From Leptodactylus fallax (Eukaryota; Chordata; Amphibia; Anura; Leptodactylidae): a DNA stretch of 64,000 nt. Positions 53,751 to 64,000 of this stretch are shown here, piece after piece. The notes beneath the pieces were generated by a model. It ran no database searches. It worked only from the letters and a program-made list of their open reading frames with translations, and was not told where the DNA came from. The translations under genes were made by a program, and so were the position numbers. Location: contig CAMRHE010000205.1 of assembly GCA_947044405.1 (NCBI GenBank), positions 2,046,001 to 2,110,000 of the forward strand, read 5' to 3'. Position 1 is the first letter of the stretch. Each line of letters starts with the position of its first letter.

Positions 53751-53859
53751 AAGATGAATACAATTTTAGACCCCAGTATGATTTGTGATCTGGAGAGAGG
53801 TTGAAAATGTATTAGTTGGTTTTAAAAGGGCATTCCCTTCCAAATAAGGTCAGTTAATA

Positions 53860-54000
53860 AAAATAACTTTATTTATATAGCGCCAACATATTCCGAAGCA
53901 CTTTACAAATCAGTGGACATATACAATGTGACAAAGAAATAAACATATCAAACAATAGGAGTGAGGGCCCTGCTTGCAAGAACTTACATTCAGTTGCTAG
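53860..54000. mobile_element. Old SINE-like core repeat
   Basis: The stretch CTTTATTTATATAGCGCCAA, CATATTCCG, GCACTTTACAAATC and CCCTGCTTGCAAGAACTTAC is a widespread vertebrate repeat core. The head and tail are not preserved. Confidence 0.6.
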
Positions 54001-54356
54001 TAATACATTAGTTGTACCCTTCCCCCGTGGGTGCTAGGAGTCAGGCAGCTAGGGTATCAATGCACAGACCTTTATCTCTCCTTACCGCCGATCACCCATT
54101 CCCCCTACTTGTTTGCAGCCAGCTGGAGTGTCAGTAATCCCACTTTTCAGTGCAAGTTTACCAAAGACGTCAGACAGGTGAGTTAGCTTCACTCCTTGTA
54201 TCCCCCACCTGTTAGGCCCTATCTCCAGTACATTGCACTAGGGATCTGAGATCCCAGGTTCAAGTTCGCAAAAAAAAAAAATAAAAAAAAATAAAAAGTT
54301 CTAACTTAAAAATAAAGAATAAAAAAAAAAAAATAAGTTAAAAAAATCCTCCTTCA

Positions 54357-54534
54357 GGCTAAGGACCCCCTTTCTGCCCTTTTTATACCTATATGGAAAA
54401 TGCCAGCGTTTTCACTGGTATAATAGACATGCTGCGATTTTGAAAAATGCAATGTGTGAATGGGATCAGCCAGAATCCCATTCACTTTGCAGGTAATGTA
54501 AAACACTGCGTTTTCGCAACGTGGGGCTTCAGCC
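54357..54534. mobile_element. Harbinger-like MITE, short copy
   Basis: Left GGCTAAGGACCCCC and right, complemented, GGCTGAAGCCCCACGTTG. Flanks are TCA and TTA, one base mutated. An A-rich tract lies just upstream (54270-54340). Confidence 0.65.
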
Positions 54535-54582
54535 TTACATTTTTAAAACACAACGTCAACAAAAAAAAAAAAAAGTTAAATT

Positions 54583-55340
54583 TGTTAGGTATCCCCCTGT
54601 GCATATGCGACCACCACGGGAGAACCGTGCAGGAAGCAGGACTATCACGGTGACCTTATAGACACCAGAACTCCCAGGAGAGGTGCACAGGGTAATAGGG
54701 AGAGTCAGTTAGATGTGACGCCAGCTGGAGTAAGGAGACACCCACAGGTCCCTGGACTGAGATGATGAGTGGGTGTCAGTACTCCTCTCCAACTAGGAGC
54801 TGGAGCCCAGGTCATAGCTGTAAGGAAGGCAGTGTCCAGGCCAGGATCAGTTGAACTACTCACTGCTTTATTGGAACAGGCATCTGCTGGTTCACTTGTC
54901 CTGTAGCGGTGAGCTGTGGCAAAGCGGCTTGTAGCTGGCTGAAACCTCTCCATGCATTAGTAGAGGGTCTTAAATGTCTGCAGGTCCAGCTTCTGGTCCA
55001 CTGCAGAGGTTCAGGTAACTTGTAGAGGTAGGTGCAGGCTGTCAGGGTTGTAGTTCTGCTCAGCCTGATGTAATCCTGTCCTCTTACTGATAGTAATGCA
55101 GGGCACTGTCACACAGCTTCTCTCCCTGCTGCTGCTGTGGCACTTCCTCACAGCAAACTGTCTGAAACAAAAAATGGCTGCTGCCACACTACTACTTGCT
55201 TCTACTTCCCAGGCTATAATTACCAAATACTACTTCCTGTCTCTGCTATGACTACTTCCTGTTCCAGCTACAGATCATTCCACTATACTGTGTGTTGCTA
55301 TATTTAACCTTATAGGGACCACAACTCACCAGGACAAGTG
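54583..55340 (-). mobile_element. Possible solo LTR
   Basis: On the minus strand about 750 bp contain a CAATAAAGCAGTGAG signal (about 54860-54875) and end in a GGGGGATACCTAACA-like edge. There is no coding frame. The size and lone polyadenylation signal suggest an LTR, but a target duplication was not found. Confidence 0.3.
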
Positions 55341-55985
55341 ATACCATGTGTACCATGAATGGCATAAAAAAAAAAAAAAAAAAAAATACCACAATGCGCA
55401 ATTAACATATTTTGGTTACTTCACTTTCCCCAAAAATAGCAACAAAAAAATGATCAAAACGTCATACATACCAAAAATTGGTACCAATGAAAAGTATAAC
55501 TTTCCCTGCAAATAAAGAGCCCTGACATATCTCCATCAATAAAACAGTAAAAAAAGTTATAGGCATCAGAATACGGTGAACCCAGGAAAATCATTCATTT
55601 TCAAAAAGTGACATTTTATTTGTAAAAATGGTAAAACATAATAAAAACAATATATAAATATGATATCGCCGTAATCGTAATGACCTGCCGGACAAAGTTG
55701 ACATGTCATTTTTAATGCACAGTGAACGCCGTAAAAACAAAATGCAAAGACTTATGATAGAATTGTGTGTTATTTCACACGGACCCCCAAAAAAATGTTA
55801 ATAAAAACTAATCAAAACATTATATGTACCCCAAAATGGTGTCAAATGAAAGTACAACTTGTCACACAAAGAATAAACCCTCACATAGGTAAGTCGACAT
55901 AAAAATAAAAAAGTCGCCAAAGGAAAACATGAAAAAAGTCACCAAGCATTAACGTGCAAACTACCCTGCATCCTTAAAGGGTTAA
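55341..55985 (-). repeat. Family B repeat
   Basis: Complement-orientation copy with ATACCAAAAATTGGTACCAA, TATCGCCGTAATCGTAATGA and CAGTGAACGCCGTAAAAAC, ending AAAGGGTTAAGG. Confidence 0.6.
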
Positions 55986-56682
55986 GGATGGCGATGGTGA
56001 TGCTCCAGTCAGGCAGTCTTGCAAAACAAATCAATTGGTTTAGTCATCCCAAAAAGTCTGGGTCCTGGGCAACCCCTTTAAGGGGTTCATATTAATGTAG
56101 TTATTCTTATGCACATTATGACATGTAACATGAAATGTGCCTAATAATATGAGTGCATCAATATATGCTAACCGAAGCCATGTGGTTTTTGATAGTAATT
56201 TATCAAACTTTTTTTTCTCATTATGTCACAAAAACAGCTGCATGTGTAGAGTGACATCTGCAATGACATGACATACAACAAGCAGATACAGGAAGACGGT
56301 CGTAGTTCCCGCTGCTGCACAATTACGTACAAAGGATAAGCAAGTCTCTGGATCTCTGCACACTGGAAGGGTCTGGACACAATGGACACTAAAAATGAAT
56401 GACATCATTGTTTGCCTGGAAGCAGCAGAAGAACAAATATTGTAATGACGATTGTCTCTGATCTGACACAATACAAAAATAGATCATACCAAACAAAGAG
56501 GTCAGAATGTTAGGAGATATACTGTAGTACTGTACATTCATAACGAGGTTTTGCAGTGGTACAGATGTAATGTCCCACTGGGATCACCACTGGAAAGGTT
56601 TTGAGAGTTTTACTTTATTCTTGTATTTTGACGAGTTTGTACAACAAATGTCATTGTAACTTTGTAACAATGCCTTGTAACT
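55986..56682. other. Non-coding stretch
   Basis: No family or gene is recognised. ACCCCTTTAAGGGGTTCA at 56072-56089 is a short palindrome. Confidence 0.35.
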
Positions 56683-56804
56683 TTAAAGGGAACCCGTCGC
56701 CATGAAAATGTAATAGTGTAATTGGCAGGCATACATCTATTTCTCTGTTCTTTCTATGCTTAGAAGGAGTGATTGAGTGGGTGGTCCTATCAGTGATTGA
56801 CAGC

Positions 56805-59093
56805 CAGGGTCGGACCGGCCCATCGGGGAACCGGTGAGCCCCGAGCCCCAACTATTAGTCCTCATGTTACCAATGCAGATGCATTGGTCAGGGGCCCGAT
56901 CGGGATCCTGACCATCCCGATCGGGCCCCTGACCAGTGGCGTAACGATAGCGGTCGCAGGGGGTGCGACCGCGACCAGGCTCGGCGGGGTAAGGTGCCCG
57001 TGGCCAGCTGGAGATGGCCGGGGCCCCGGACCACTATGATAGCGGTCGGGGAAAGCCTGGTTCCCTGATTGCTATACATACTGTTATTGGAAAGGGACCC
57101 TGGCATATTGCATACTCTGGCATACTCTGGACCCTGGCATACTCTGGGGTCTGAGGAGACCCCAGAGTATAATAATAGCACCAAAGCGGAGGGGGTTGTT
57201 GGGAGGTTATAATCCTGGGTGGGGGCCACTGTGGAGCATATACTCCATACAGTGGCTCCTTCACTGGTCTCCTATACTGTATGGGGACCATTGATGGAGC
57301 CATTATATTGTTGGGGGGGCAGTGATGGAGGTCAGTAGCCTGGGGTACATTAAAGGGGTTGTCCAGGATAACATTTTTTTTTTTTTTTAATGTTTTTAAA
57401 AAACAAACAAAACTTTCTCTCCTGTCCCCAGTGTCTCACAGCGCGGTTCGGTCCTGCAGTTCTGTTGTTTTCTTCCAGCTGAAGTTCCCTCTACATATGA
57501 CTACCTGTGACGTCACGTGACTCCTGAGGCCAATCAGCGGCCTAAGGGAAGGGACCTGGGATGTCACAGCCAGTGAGGACTTCCGGCAAAAAGAAGACAG
57601 TGGAGCTGCGGGACCCGACCGTGCTGGGAGGACACTGGAGCACCGGGGACAGGTGAGTATGTTTAGTATGTTTTTTTGTTTTTTTTTGGGGTGGGGGGTT
57701 CACCTCCCCTGGACTAATTATGAAAAAGAAAACAATTATACTGGATAACCTCTTTAAAGTGTGGCGCATTAGGGGGGCCCTGGGAGTATATTAAAGGGGT
57801 TGTCCAGGCATAATTTGTTATGGTTTATCCTCAGGATAGGCCATAGATACCTGATATGTACGGGGCCGACCCCGGACTGATCAGCTGTATGGAGCCAGTT
57901 CTGGCGCCCGTCCTGTACACAATACGGGGCCAGAAACAGAAAGCTGTATCCTCTGTGTATTAGCCGGGCAACTTCACTGCATCTCAGCACTTATTGAAGT
58001 CAGTAGGAGTTGAGCTGCAATGAAGGCGTCTGACTGCTATACAGCGGATGGAGCTTTCTGCTTCCGGCCCTGTGTTGTGTACAAAACAGGCGCCGAAAGT
58101 GGCTCCGTACAGCTGATAGGGCCGTGTGTCAGCCCCCTACCGATCAGGTATTTATGGCCTATCCTAAGCTTTGGCCATAAAAAAGATTAACCCTGGACAA
58201 CCCCTTTAATATGCATCACACAGGATGTTAGCCCCCATCACTGCTCCCACACAATATAATGACCCCATTACTGTTCCCCACACAGTATGGGGGACCAGTG
58301 AAGAGGCCACTGTGTGGGGGGACCAATGAAGTGGCCATAAAAAAAATTTGGCCCAGACAACCCCTTAAAAGAGGTTGTCCATAAACTGGAGAGATCAGAG
58401 TGGTGGCCGCCAGGGAGGTGAAAAAATAAGAAAATTTATAAAAAAAAAAAAAAAAAAAAAGCATACTCCCCTGTCCCCAGCACCCCGATGTCCCCTGCCT
58501 GTGTCTGTTCGGTCTCATGGCGGCGCCTCCTTTCTGGAAATCCTGTACCTAATTGGTCTTAGCGGTCACATGAGGTGCAGGACTCCCAGCAAGGAGTCGC
58601 TGGCATGAGACTGAATGGACACTGGAAGCGGACAATGAAGCGCTGGGGACATTTGAGTATGCATTTTAATTTATTTATTTTTTACTTTACACCTCCCGCC
58701 AGCCACATGGGTTGCTTCAATTCCTGGACAACCTCTTTAAAGGATTTATCCATCTTTCTAATATTGATGGCCTGTCCTTAGGATAGGCCATCAATATTAC
58801 ATCTGCGATGATGCAACAGCCAGGACCTCTGCAGATCAGCTTTTCCAGAACAGTGTGGTTACAGGTAATGGTAACAATTCTAGGAAGTCACGCTGTTCAC
58901 TTGCCATACAGGGTGTAGCAGTAGGTTTAGGTAGTGCAGTGGTGCACATGGTATAGTGGGTGAGCAGCATGGCTCCCGACATGTTATTACCTTTAGCCGC
59001 CCTGTCTTGGTACCGCTGATCTGCAGGGGTCCTGATTGTGGGCCCCTAGAAACATTTCCACTGGTGGGCCCTAGACATCCCAGTCCGACATTG
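56805..59093 (+). mobile_element. 2.3-kb non-autonomous hAT element, inverted partner of 29947-32588
   Basis: Termini CAGGGTCGGACCGGCCCATC and, complemented, CAATGTCGGACTGGGATG. The 8-bp duplication is TTGACAGC / TTGCCAGC (56797-56804, 59094-59101), one mismatch. It carries a hairpin (57140-57179), the nested MITE (57790-58208) and the same GC-rich segments, in reverse order to the 30-kb copy. It is about 350 bp shorter; most of the VNTR is missing. Confidence 0.92.
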
Positions 59094-59213
59094 TTGCCAG
59101 CTATCTGAATAAACAGTCATAATGGGGAGCTTGTCAAGCAGCGTTAGGACCAAACACTGAACTCAATTACTCCATCTAAGCATAGAAAGAACAGAGAAAT
59201 AAATGGATATATG

Positions 59214-59885
59214 CAGTGGCGTAAATACCGGAGTAGCAGCAGGAGTAGCTGCCACAGGGCGCGGGACATTAGGCCGTTTTAATAGGCTGTTACCTGTTGG
59301 TGGAAGCGGAGGTGGCTGTGAGCAGGAGCGGGGATCAGTAAGTAAGGCTGTGGGCTGGCGAACCCCACAAACACTGCTATCACTATACTCTGAGGTCTTT
59401 TCAGACCCCAGAGTATAATGATCGGAGTCCCAGGGGAGGTGAGGGAACATAAAAACACTGTGACTTACCTCTCCTGCGCTCTGGCAGGTTTCGTGCCTCC
59501 TTGGTGACATCCAGGCCGGCGTCATTATGCATGGCGACGCCGGCTGTGACGTCTGGTCCAACATTGAAGACTGAAAGAAGCAGGGAGTGCACCGGAGCCA
59601 GGGAAGTAACACAGTTTTTTATGTTTGTATCCTCCCTTGGGTCTCCGATTATTATACTCTGGGGTCTGAAAAGATTTCAGAATATAATAATTGTTCATGG
59701 GTGGTCCACAGTGGGGCATAATACTGTGTGCAGGGGCCACTATGGGGCATAATACTGTGTGCAGGGGCCACTATGGCGCATAGTATGTGCAGAAATGAGG
59801 GGAATGCAGTTTGTGCGGGGGGGGGGGAGCGGTAGCCGGGTCAAATGTGTGCCTTGGGGCCCATCCATTCCTAGTTACGCCACTG
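59214..59885. mobile_element. Complete short non-autonomous hAT
   Basis: The element is 672 bp. Left CAGTGGCGTAAATACCGG; right, complemented, CAGTGGCGTAACTAGGAATG. Perfect 8-bp duplication GATATATG (59206-59213, 59886-59893). Hairpins at 59379-59426 and 59648-59692; 31-bp VNTR units at 59708-59790 (inverted). Confidence 0.94.
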
Positions 59886-60011
59886 GATATATGACAAGTT
59901 ATACTGAATCTTTTACCACAAAACTACGTATCAATTTGCTCTGCTCCTCCTGCTCTATAACATGCTATCTGCAGATTGCACTGTATTTTCATGGTGGCAA
60001 GTTTCCTTTAA

Positions 60012-61423
60012 CCAGACTAACCATTCAGGCTGGTAAATTCCTCAACTTGGAACACTCTGATTAGGGGCAGGAGGTAGTTAGTTGTAAAGGTGGAACACTT
60101 TGGTCAAGCTAACAACTTGTTATCTAGAATTTGTCTAGCTAGTTCCCATGCAATTGGTCATCTGCTGAAGATGCAGTAAAACCATGAGTCTTCAATCCTG
60201 CCCCCATCAACATCAAGGGCACCCTATCCATCATTGGGCTAATGGAGACTTTACTGCAAAGAGTGTCCTGGGTTAGCCTACTTCAACCATCAATCTCCAT
60301 ACTCCAGCCCCTCTCTTCACTGCACCAGCCCTTGAGAAGTGCCAGAGGGTTTGGCAGAGACCACTGCCACCAAGGAAACATTTACTGCTGCTCCAATCCT
60401 ATGCACACTCATCTACCAGGTTGCTGCACAGTGGAGCATCAGGATGCTATTACTGAATACTAAACCAAAATATAACCTCTAAGAACAACCCATTGACAGA
60501 ATACTGTCAATCATAATCTGCTTCTGTACCATCATTATTGGACCATTCACAACAATCATGTTATATTCAGGAATGTATGGTAATGTTTTTCCATAGCTCA
60601 ACTGGATCTATACCAGATCATGTATTACCAGATACATCTAGACGAATCCTGTCACCTTGAACATGGTGTCTGATCTTCATCTGGTCTGAGATTAACAGTC
60701 TTTTTTGGGAAAAGATTTACTATACAGTAATTTGTATTTAATTATTTTATTTCTTATCTTTCTTTGCATAGGAGTCCAATGGGCAGTCCTACATAGCAAT
60801 TGTCACTGAATAGAACCACACACTAGACTCAAAGTGCAGGGATATAAAGTAATAAAATTCACATTGAGCTCAATCTTTTTCCAAAAAACTACAGTATACA
60901 AGATATCAATCTGCCTGAAGATCAGACACCATGTTCAACATGACTGTTACATATGAGGATAGCGAGCCTTACTACTGTTCAGTGCCAAAAGCCTGTTCTC
61001 CTACAGGCATAGCTAAAGGGCAAGCTGATTATTTCTAGCCGCAGATTGCAGATGATCTGCACCTTGTATCACTGGAGGCCAAAATTTAGCAGATGTCAAA
61101 ACATTTCTTATTACAAAGAATTTCTGGATATTCATTAGATCTCAGGCATTTAATCACAAAATGCTCCATATCAAGATGCCAGAGGGTTTCAGGTTTCTGA
61201 ACCATCCTAAGCAGCAGACAATGTCTGCATATGTGCGAGAATGGATTTGGAATATAATGCCATGATAAAGGCAAGAAAAATACTTTTGCACATAGACAAA
61301 TCAAAGTTCTATACAAGGTTATATTGACCTGCAACTCTGAGGGAAGGGGCTCCCGTGAAGAAAAATTGGACACTGTCTAGTGGATGAGAAGAGGACACCC
61401 TGGGAGGGACAAACATTTTAGGC
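60012..61423. other. Non-coding stretch
   Basis: No gene is supported. A perfect 22-bp inverted pair is at 60657-60678 and 60917-60938 (GAACATGGTGTCTGATCTTC and complement), about 240 bp apart, perhaps the remains of a MITE. Confidence 0.4.
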
Positions 61424-61740
61424 CCCATGCACACGACCATAGTTGTTTTTCGTATATTGTCCACAATTGTGGATAGTATAGAGACCCATTAGTTTCTATG
61501 GCCCCATACACATATCCATAGTTTAGAAACTATCTGCAAATTCATGCAGCTCCTATTCTTGTCTGTATTTGCAGCACAGATTCACAGATACAAGTGTAGG
61601 GGATCTTACAATCATTTTTGCAGATCCATGATTGCGGATACACTGATGCAACGCAGACATGTTTCTTGCAGATTGAGGATCAGTATTTTCGGAGAGTGAA
61701 AACCACTACTGTCATGAGCATGTAACCTTACAGCTATACA
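61424..61740. mobile_element. MITE-like repeat with GGCCCCATGCACACGACC start
   Basis: Left TTAGGCCCCATGCACACGAC. The right end (TGTCATGAGCATGTAACCTTA) is only loosely complementary. Internal GGCCCCATACACATATCCAT repeats the start. Confidence 0.5.
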
Positions 61741-62261
61741 AAATGTGGGATGAAAATCTGTAGACTCACAGATAAGTCATATACACATGGTAAATACAGT
61801 GTGTCTCTCTTCTGGATTTTATTTTTGGAATAATCACTACACTGAAACTGCCTTAAGCAAAAATCGCAAACAACCTACTAACTGCTAAAGCTAAATGACA
61901 ATACTCTGTTCTCCTTCTTCTAGACCAGTTGTCGCCCACTCTGGTTATAAATTCTCTCATTTGAAGGCATCACAGATCTGTACCGCTCCTTGACCTCTTA
62001 GCACCTTGTCAACTGCACATTCATTGTCTTCCACTTGAATACCACCTCCTCACCCAGTGGTGAACCTAGCCTCTTTGCTGCCTGAGGCAGACTATCGAAA
62101 GACGCCTTTGCGTTTACATGCTGTTAGCGTCACACACTGTTATTGTCATACAATAAACATACACAAACTTATGAAACAGTTTTTAAGAATTCTTCTTACT
62201 GTATTACATCAGTATCAGATCAACAACACGGCATTAACAATGACAGTAACTTCACACATCT
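61741..62261. other. Non-coding stretch
   Basis: Nothing recognised. Confidence 0.35.
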
Positions 62262-62410
62262 TCTGCTTGGTGGATGGACGAGCCCATGTGGCCCCCATTC
62301 TCTATAATAGGAGCCCCGCAGATAGCTGAGGACTGGACTTCGGGTATCTTTGGCTCTCCCATTGAAGTGAATGAGTGCCACGCGGGTTCGTCCATCCACC
62401 AAGTGACACA
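62262..62410. repeat. Snap-back repeat
   Basis: CTTGGTGGATGGACGAGCC and GGTTCGTCCATCCACCAAG are inverted, about 125 bp apart. The inner arms are also partly paired. Confidence 0.7.
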
Positions 62411-62534
62411 CCTATATATATGGCTGCAGCCAGGCTGGATTCCCCCCCCAGTGGGGGGGAAAAACCCAATTCTCTGGCTCAGTGGGGGTCTCAGCAGACA
62501 GACCCCCATCAATCAGGTATTTATCCTCTATCAT

Positions 62535-62700
62535 TTAGGTAAATACAGGGCAGTAACATTTTGTGACTTACAGGTGACGTCTCTGACTAATCGTTCACAT
62601 TTCCCTTCTCTTCCCTTTGGACCGCCATGACCACTTCTTCCAGCTGAGACTTGTCTCTGTAAAGTTTGCAACACAGACATCTTTGGCTCCTCACTTTTTT
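62535..62700 (-). other. Exon-like repeated segment with splice donor, copy 2
   Basis: Minus-strand counterpart of 5925-6073. It reads MSVLQTLQRQVSAGRSGHGG, then KCERLVRDVTCK, with the donor GTAAGT just after 62572. It has about 9-12 bases (AGCTGAGACTTG) that copy 1 lacks, so the frames differ upstream. Confidence 0.35.
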
Positions 62701-62740
62701 CCAGGCATCCAACCCACATTGTCCTCACCTGCACACCCAT

Positions 62741-63476
62741 CCTGCTTCTACCCCAATGATATAATATATGATATAACCCCCCATAATGAATAATACCCCC
62801 AACTGCATCTTTATATTAATAATGTCTGTGTGTACCCTGTATAAATAGTGCCCCTTATTAATAATGCCCCAGGTGTTAACTAATTAAAAGGTTTTCCAGG
62901 TCATTAATAAACTAATCAGTGGGGCTCAAAAACCCTGGACCCCCACTGATCAGCTGTTTGAATGAACCGTGGTATCTGTGTAAGTGCCGTGATCGCTTCT
63001 CTGTTTACATAGTGTCATTCATCTTATAGCGGCCATGTAATGTAACTACAGCCTCGTCCTATACACGAAAAGACTGTAATTACATCACACGGTCACTATA
63101 AACAGACAGCGTATAATATAAACAGGCGCCATAGCCCCCCATACAACTAATCAGAGGCGGGGTCCACTGATCTCTTATTGATAATCTGTCCTAAGGATAG
63201 AACATCAATAAAAATTAGCTGGAAAGACCCTTTAATAAAGCCCAAGTGCCACTTTTTTAATATGAGGCTGGGGAAGGTGCTCCGGTATCACCCAGCGCGT
63301 TTCAGTCCTGCTGCTCCAGTGTTTTCTTCCCCACAGCACTGTGATGTCCCATGTCAGCAACCTCAGCAGTCATGTGTGGTGGGGACTTCTGCCAGAAGAA
63401 AACACCAGAGCAGCAGAACCAGACTGCGGTGGGAGACATTGGAGCACAAGGGACAGGTAGGTGTTTTTTTTTAAAT
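62741..63476. other. Non-coding stretch with hAT-type GC-rich segment
   Basis: The part 63280-63465 (TGTTTTCTTCCCCACAG, then CAGAAGAAAACACCAGAGC) is an inverted pair like that in the 30- and 57-kb hATs. It leads into the VNTR. No gene. Confidence 0.45.
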
Positions 63477-64000
63477 ACAGTATTACATGGTATTATGGCC
63501 CACAGCGGCCCCTGCACACAGTATTACATGGTATTATTCCCCGCAGCGGCCCCTGCACACGGTATTATGCCCCGCAGCGGCCCCTGAACACGGTATTATG
63601 CTCCATAGTGGCCCCTGCACACAGTATTATGCTCCATAGTGGCCCCTGCACACAGTATTATGATGCACAGTGGCCCCTGCACATGGTATTATGCTCCACA
63701 GTGGCCCCTGCAAATGGTATTATGCTCCATAATGGCCTCTTCACTCAGTATTATGCTCCATAGTGGCCTCTGCACTCGGTATTATGCTCCATAGTGGCCC
63801 CTGCACTCGGTATTATGCCCCATAGTGGCCCCTGCACACAGTATTTGTCCACAGAGGCCCCTGCACACAGTATTATGCTCCATAGTGGCCCTGCACACGA
63901 TATTTTGTCTCATAGTGGCCCCTGCACTCGGTATTATGCTCCATAGTGGCCCCTGCACACAGTATTATGCTCCATATTGGCCCCTGCACTCGGTATTATA
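63477..64000. repeat. 31-bp VNTR, runs off the window
   Basis: About 17 units of CCATAGTGGCCCCTGCACAC plus AGTATTATGCT, in the same orientation as 14938-15535. It probably belongs to a hAT element whose end lies outside. Confidence 0.93.

Larger units (their letters stand above)
56683..60011. mobile_element. TTAA-flanked element holding two hAT insertions
   Basis: Left end TTAAAGGGAACCCGTCGCCA and right end TGGTGGCAAGTTTCCTTTAA. Inner arms are inverted: TTTCTCTGTTCTTTCTATGC at 56739 and GCATAGAAAGAACAGAGAAA at 59180. The TTAA edges suggest a piggyBac- or Kolobok-type non-autonomous element. Both hATs (56805-59093, 59214-59885) lie inside it, so it is the oldest layer. Confidence 0.7.

Overview
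This window reads as repeat-dominated nuclear DNA of a vertebrate, most likely an anuran amphibian and possibly a hyloid frog. The inference rests on its mobile elements: L1/Tx1-type LINEs, several Tc1 transposons, hAT, Harbinger-like and TTAA-type non-autonomous elements, a Ty3/Gypsy pol, a Penelope-like 3' end, and many copies of the AAAGGGGTTGTCC type of interspersed repeat. There are no operons, ribosome binding sites or CRISPR arrays. Almost every long reading frame belongs to a transposon or is a by-product of tandem repeats. Only two short stretches look like possible host exons (33838-33963 on + and about 37990-38226 on -), and neither is recognised.

Layout. 1-12 kb: fragments of hAT and L1, a small minisatellite, a duplicated block (3568-5771), a Tc1 remnant, and a near-complete Tc1 (9741-11352) inside an AT-rich tandem repeat. 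12-18.9 kb: old dispersed repeats, degenerate CCCCTTATAAATAATAG-type arrays, a complete non-autonomous hAT (14790-15992) carrying a 31-bp VNTR, and a tRNA-Thr-like pseudogene. 18.9-25.2 kb: a full-length L1 with a perfect 17-bp target duplication, an intact ORF1 and an ORF2 broken only by two frameshifts in or beside C-rich runs. 25-33.5 kb: Tc1 and L1 fragments, a poly-A-tailed retroposon (27442-28053, -), a 2.6-kb hAT with an exact 8-bp duplication, and a large palindromic element. 33.9-35.9 kb: a U2 snRNA-headed relative of that retroposon, bracketed by poly-G/poly-C/poly-A stretches that look like assembly artefacts.

36-48 kb: low-copy-looking repeats, a Tc1 with one frameshift (40355-41918), an uninterrupted Gypsy RT-RNase H-integrase frame (41921-45073), and a 1.46-kb minisatellite built from 13- and 14-bp units. 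49-52.6 kb: a second copy of the 3.6-5.8 kb and 11.5-11.9 kb blocks, in the same order and orientation but with different insertions. 52.6-64 kb: clusters of MITEs, a three-level nest (a TTAA element containing two hATs, 56683-60011), and a 31-bp VNTR that runs off the end.

The autonomous families seen here (L1, Tc1, Gypsy) encode their own enzymes. The hAT, Harbinger-like and TTAA-type elements carry no transposase and would depend on copies elsewhere. The most unusual signals are the U2-headed retroposon, a hairpin module and 31-bp VNTR that recur in several hAT elements, the two-unit minisatellite, and the collinear duplication with its matching empty insertion sites.
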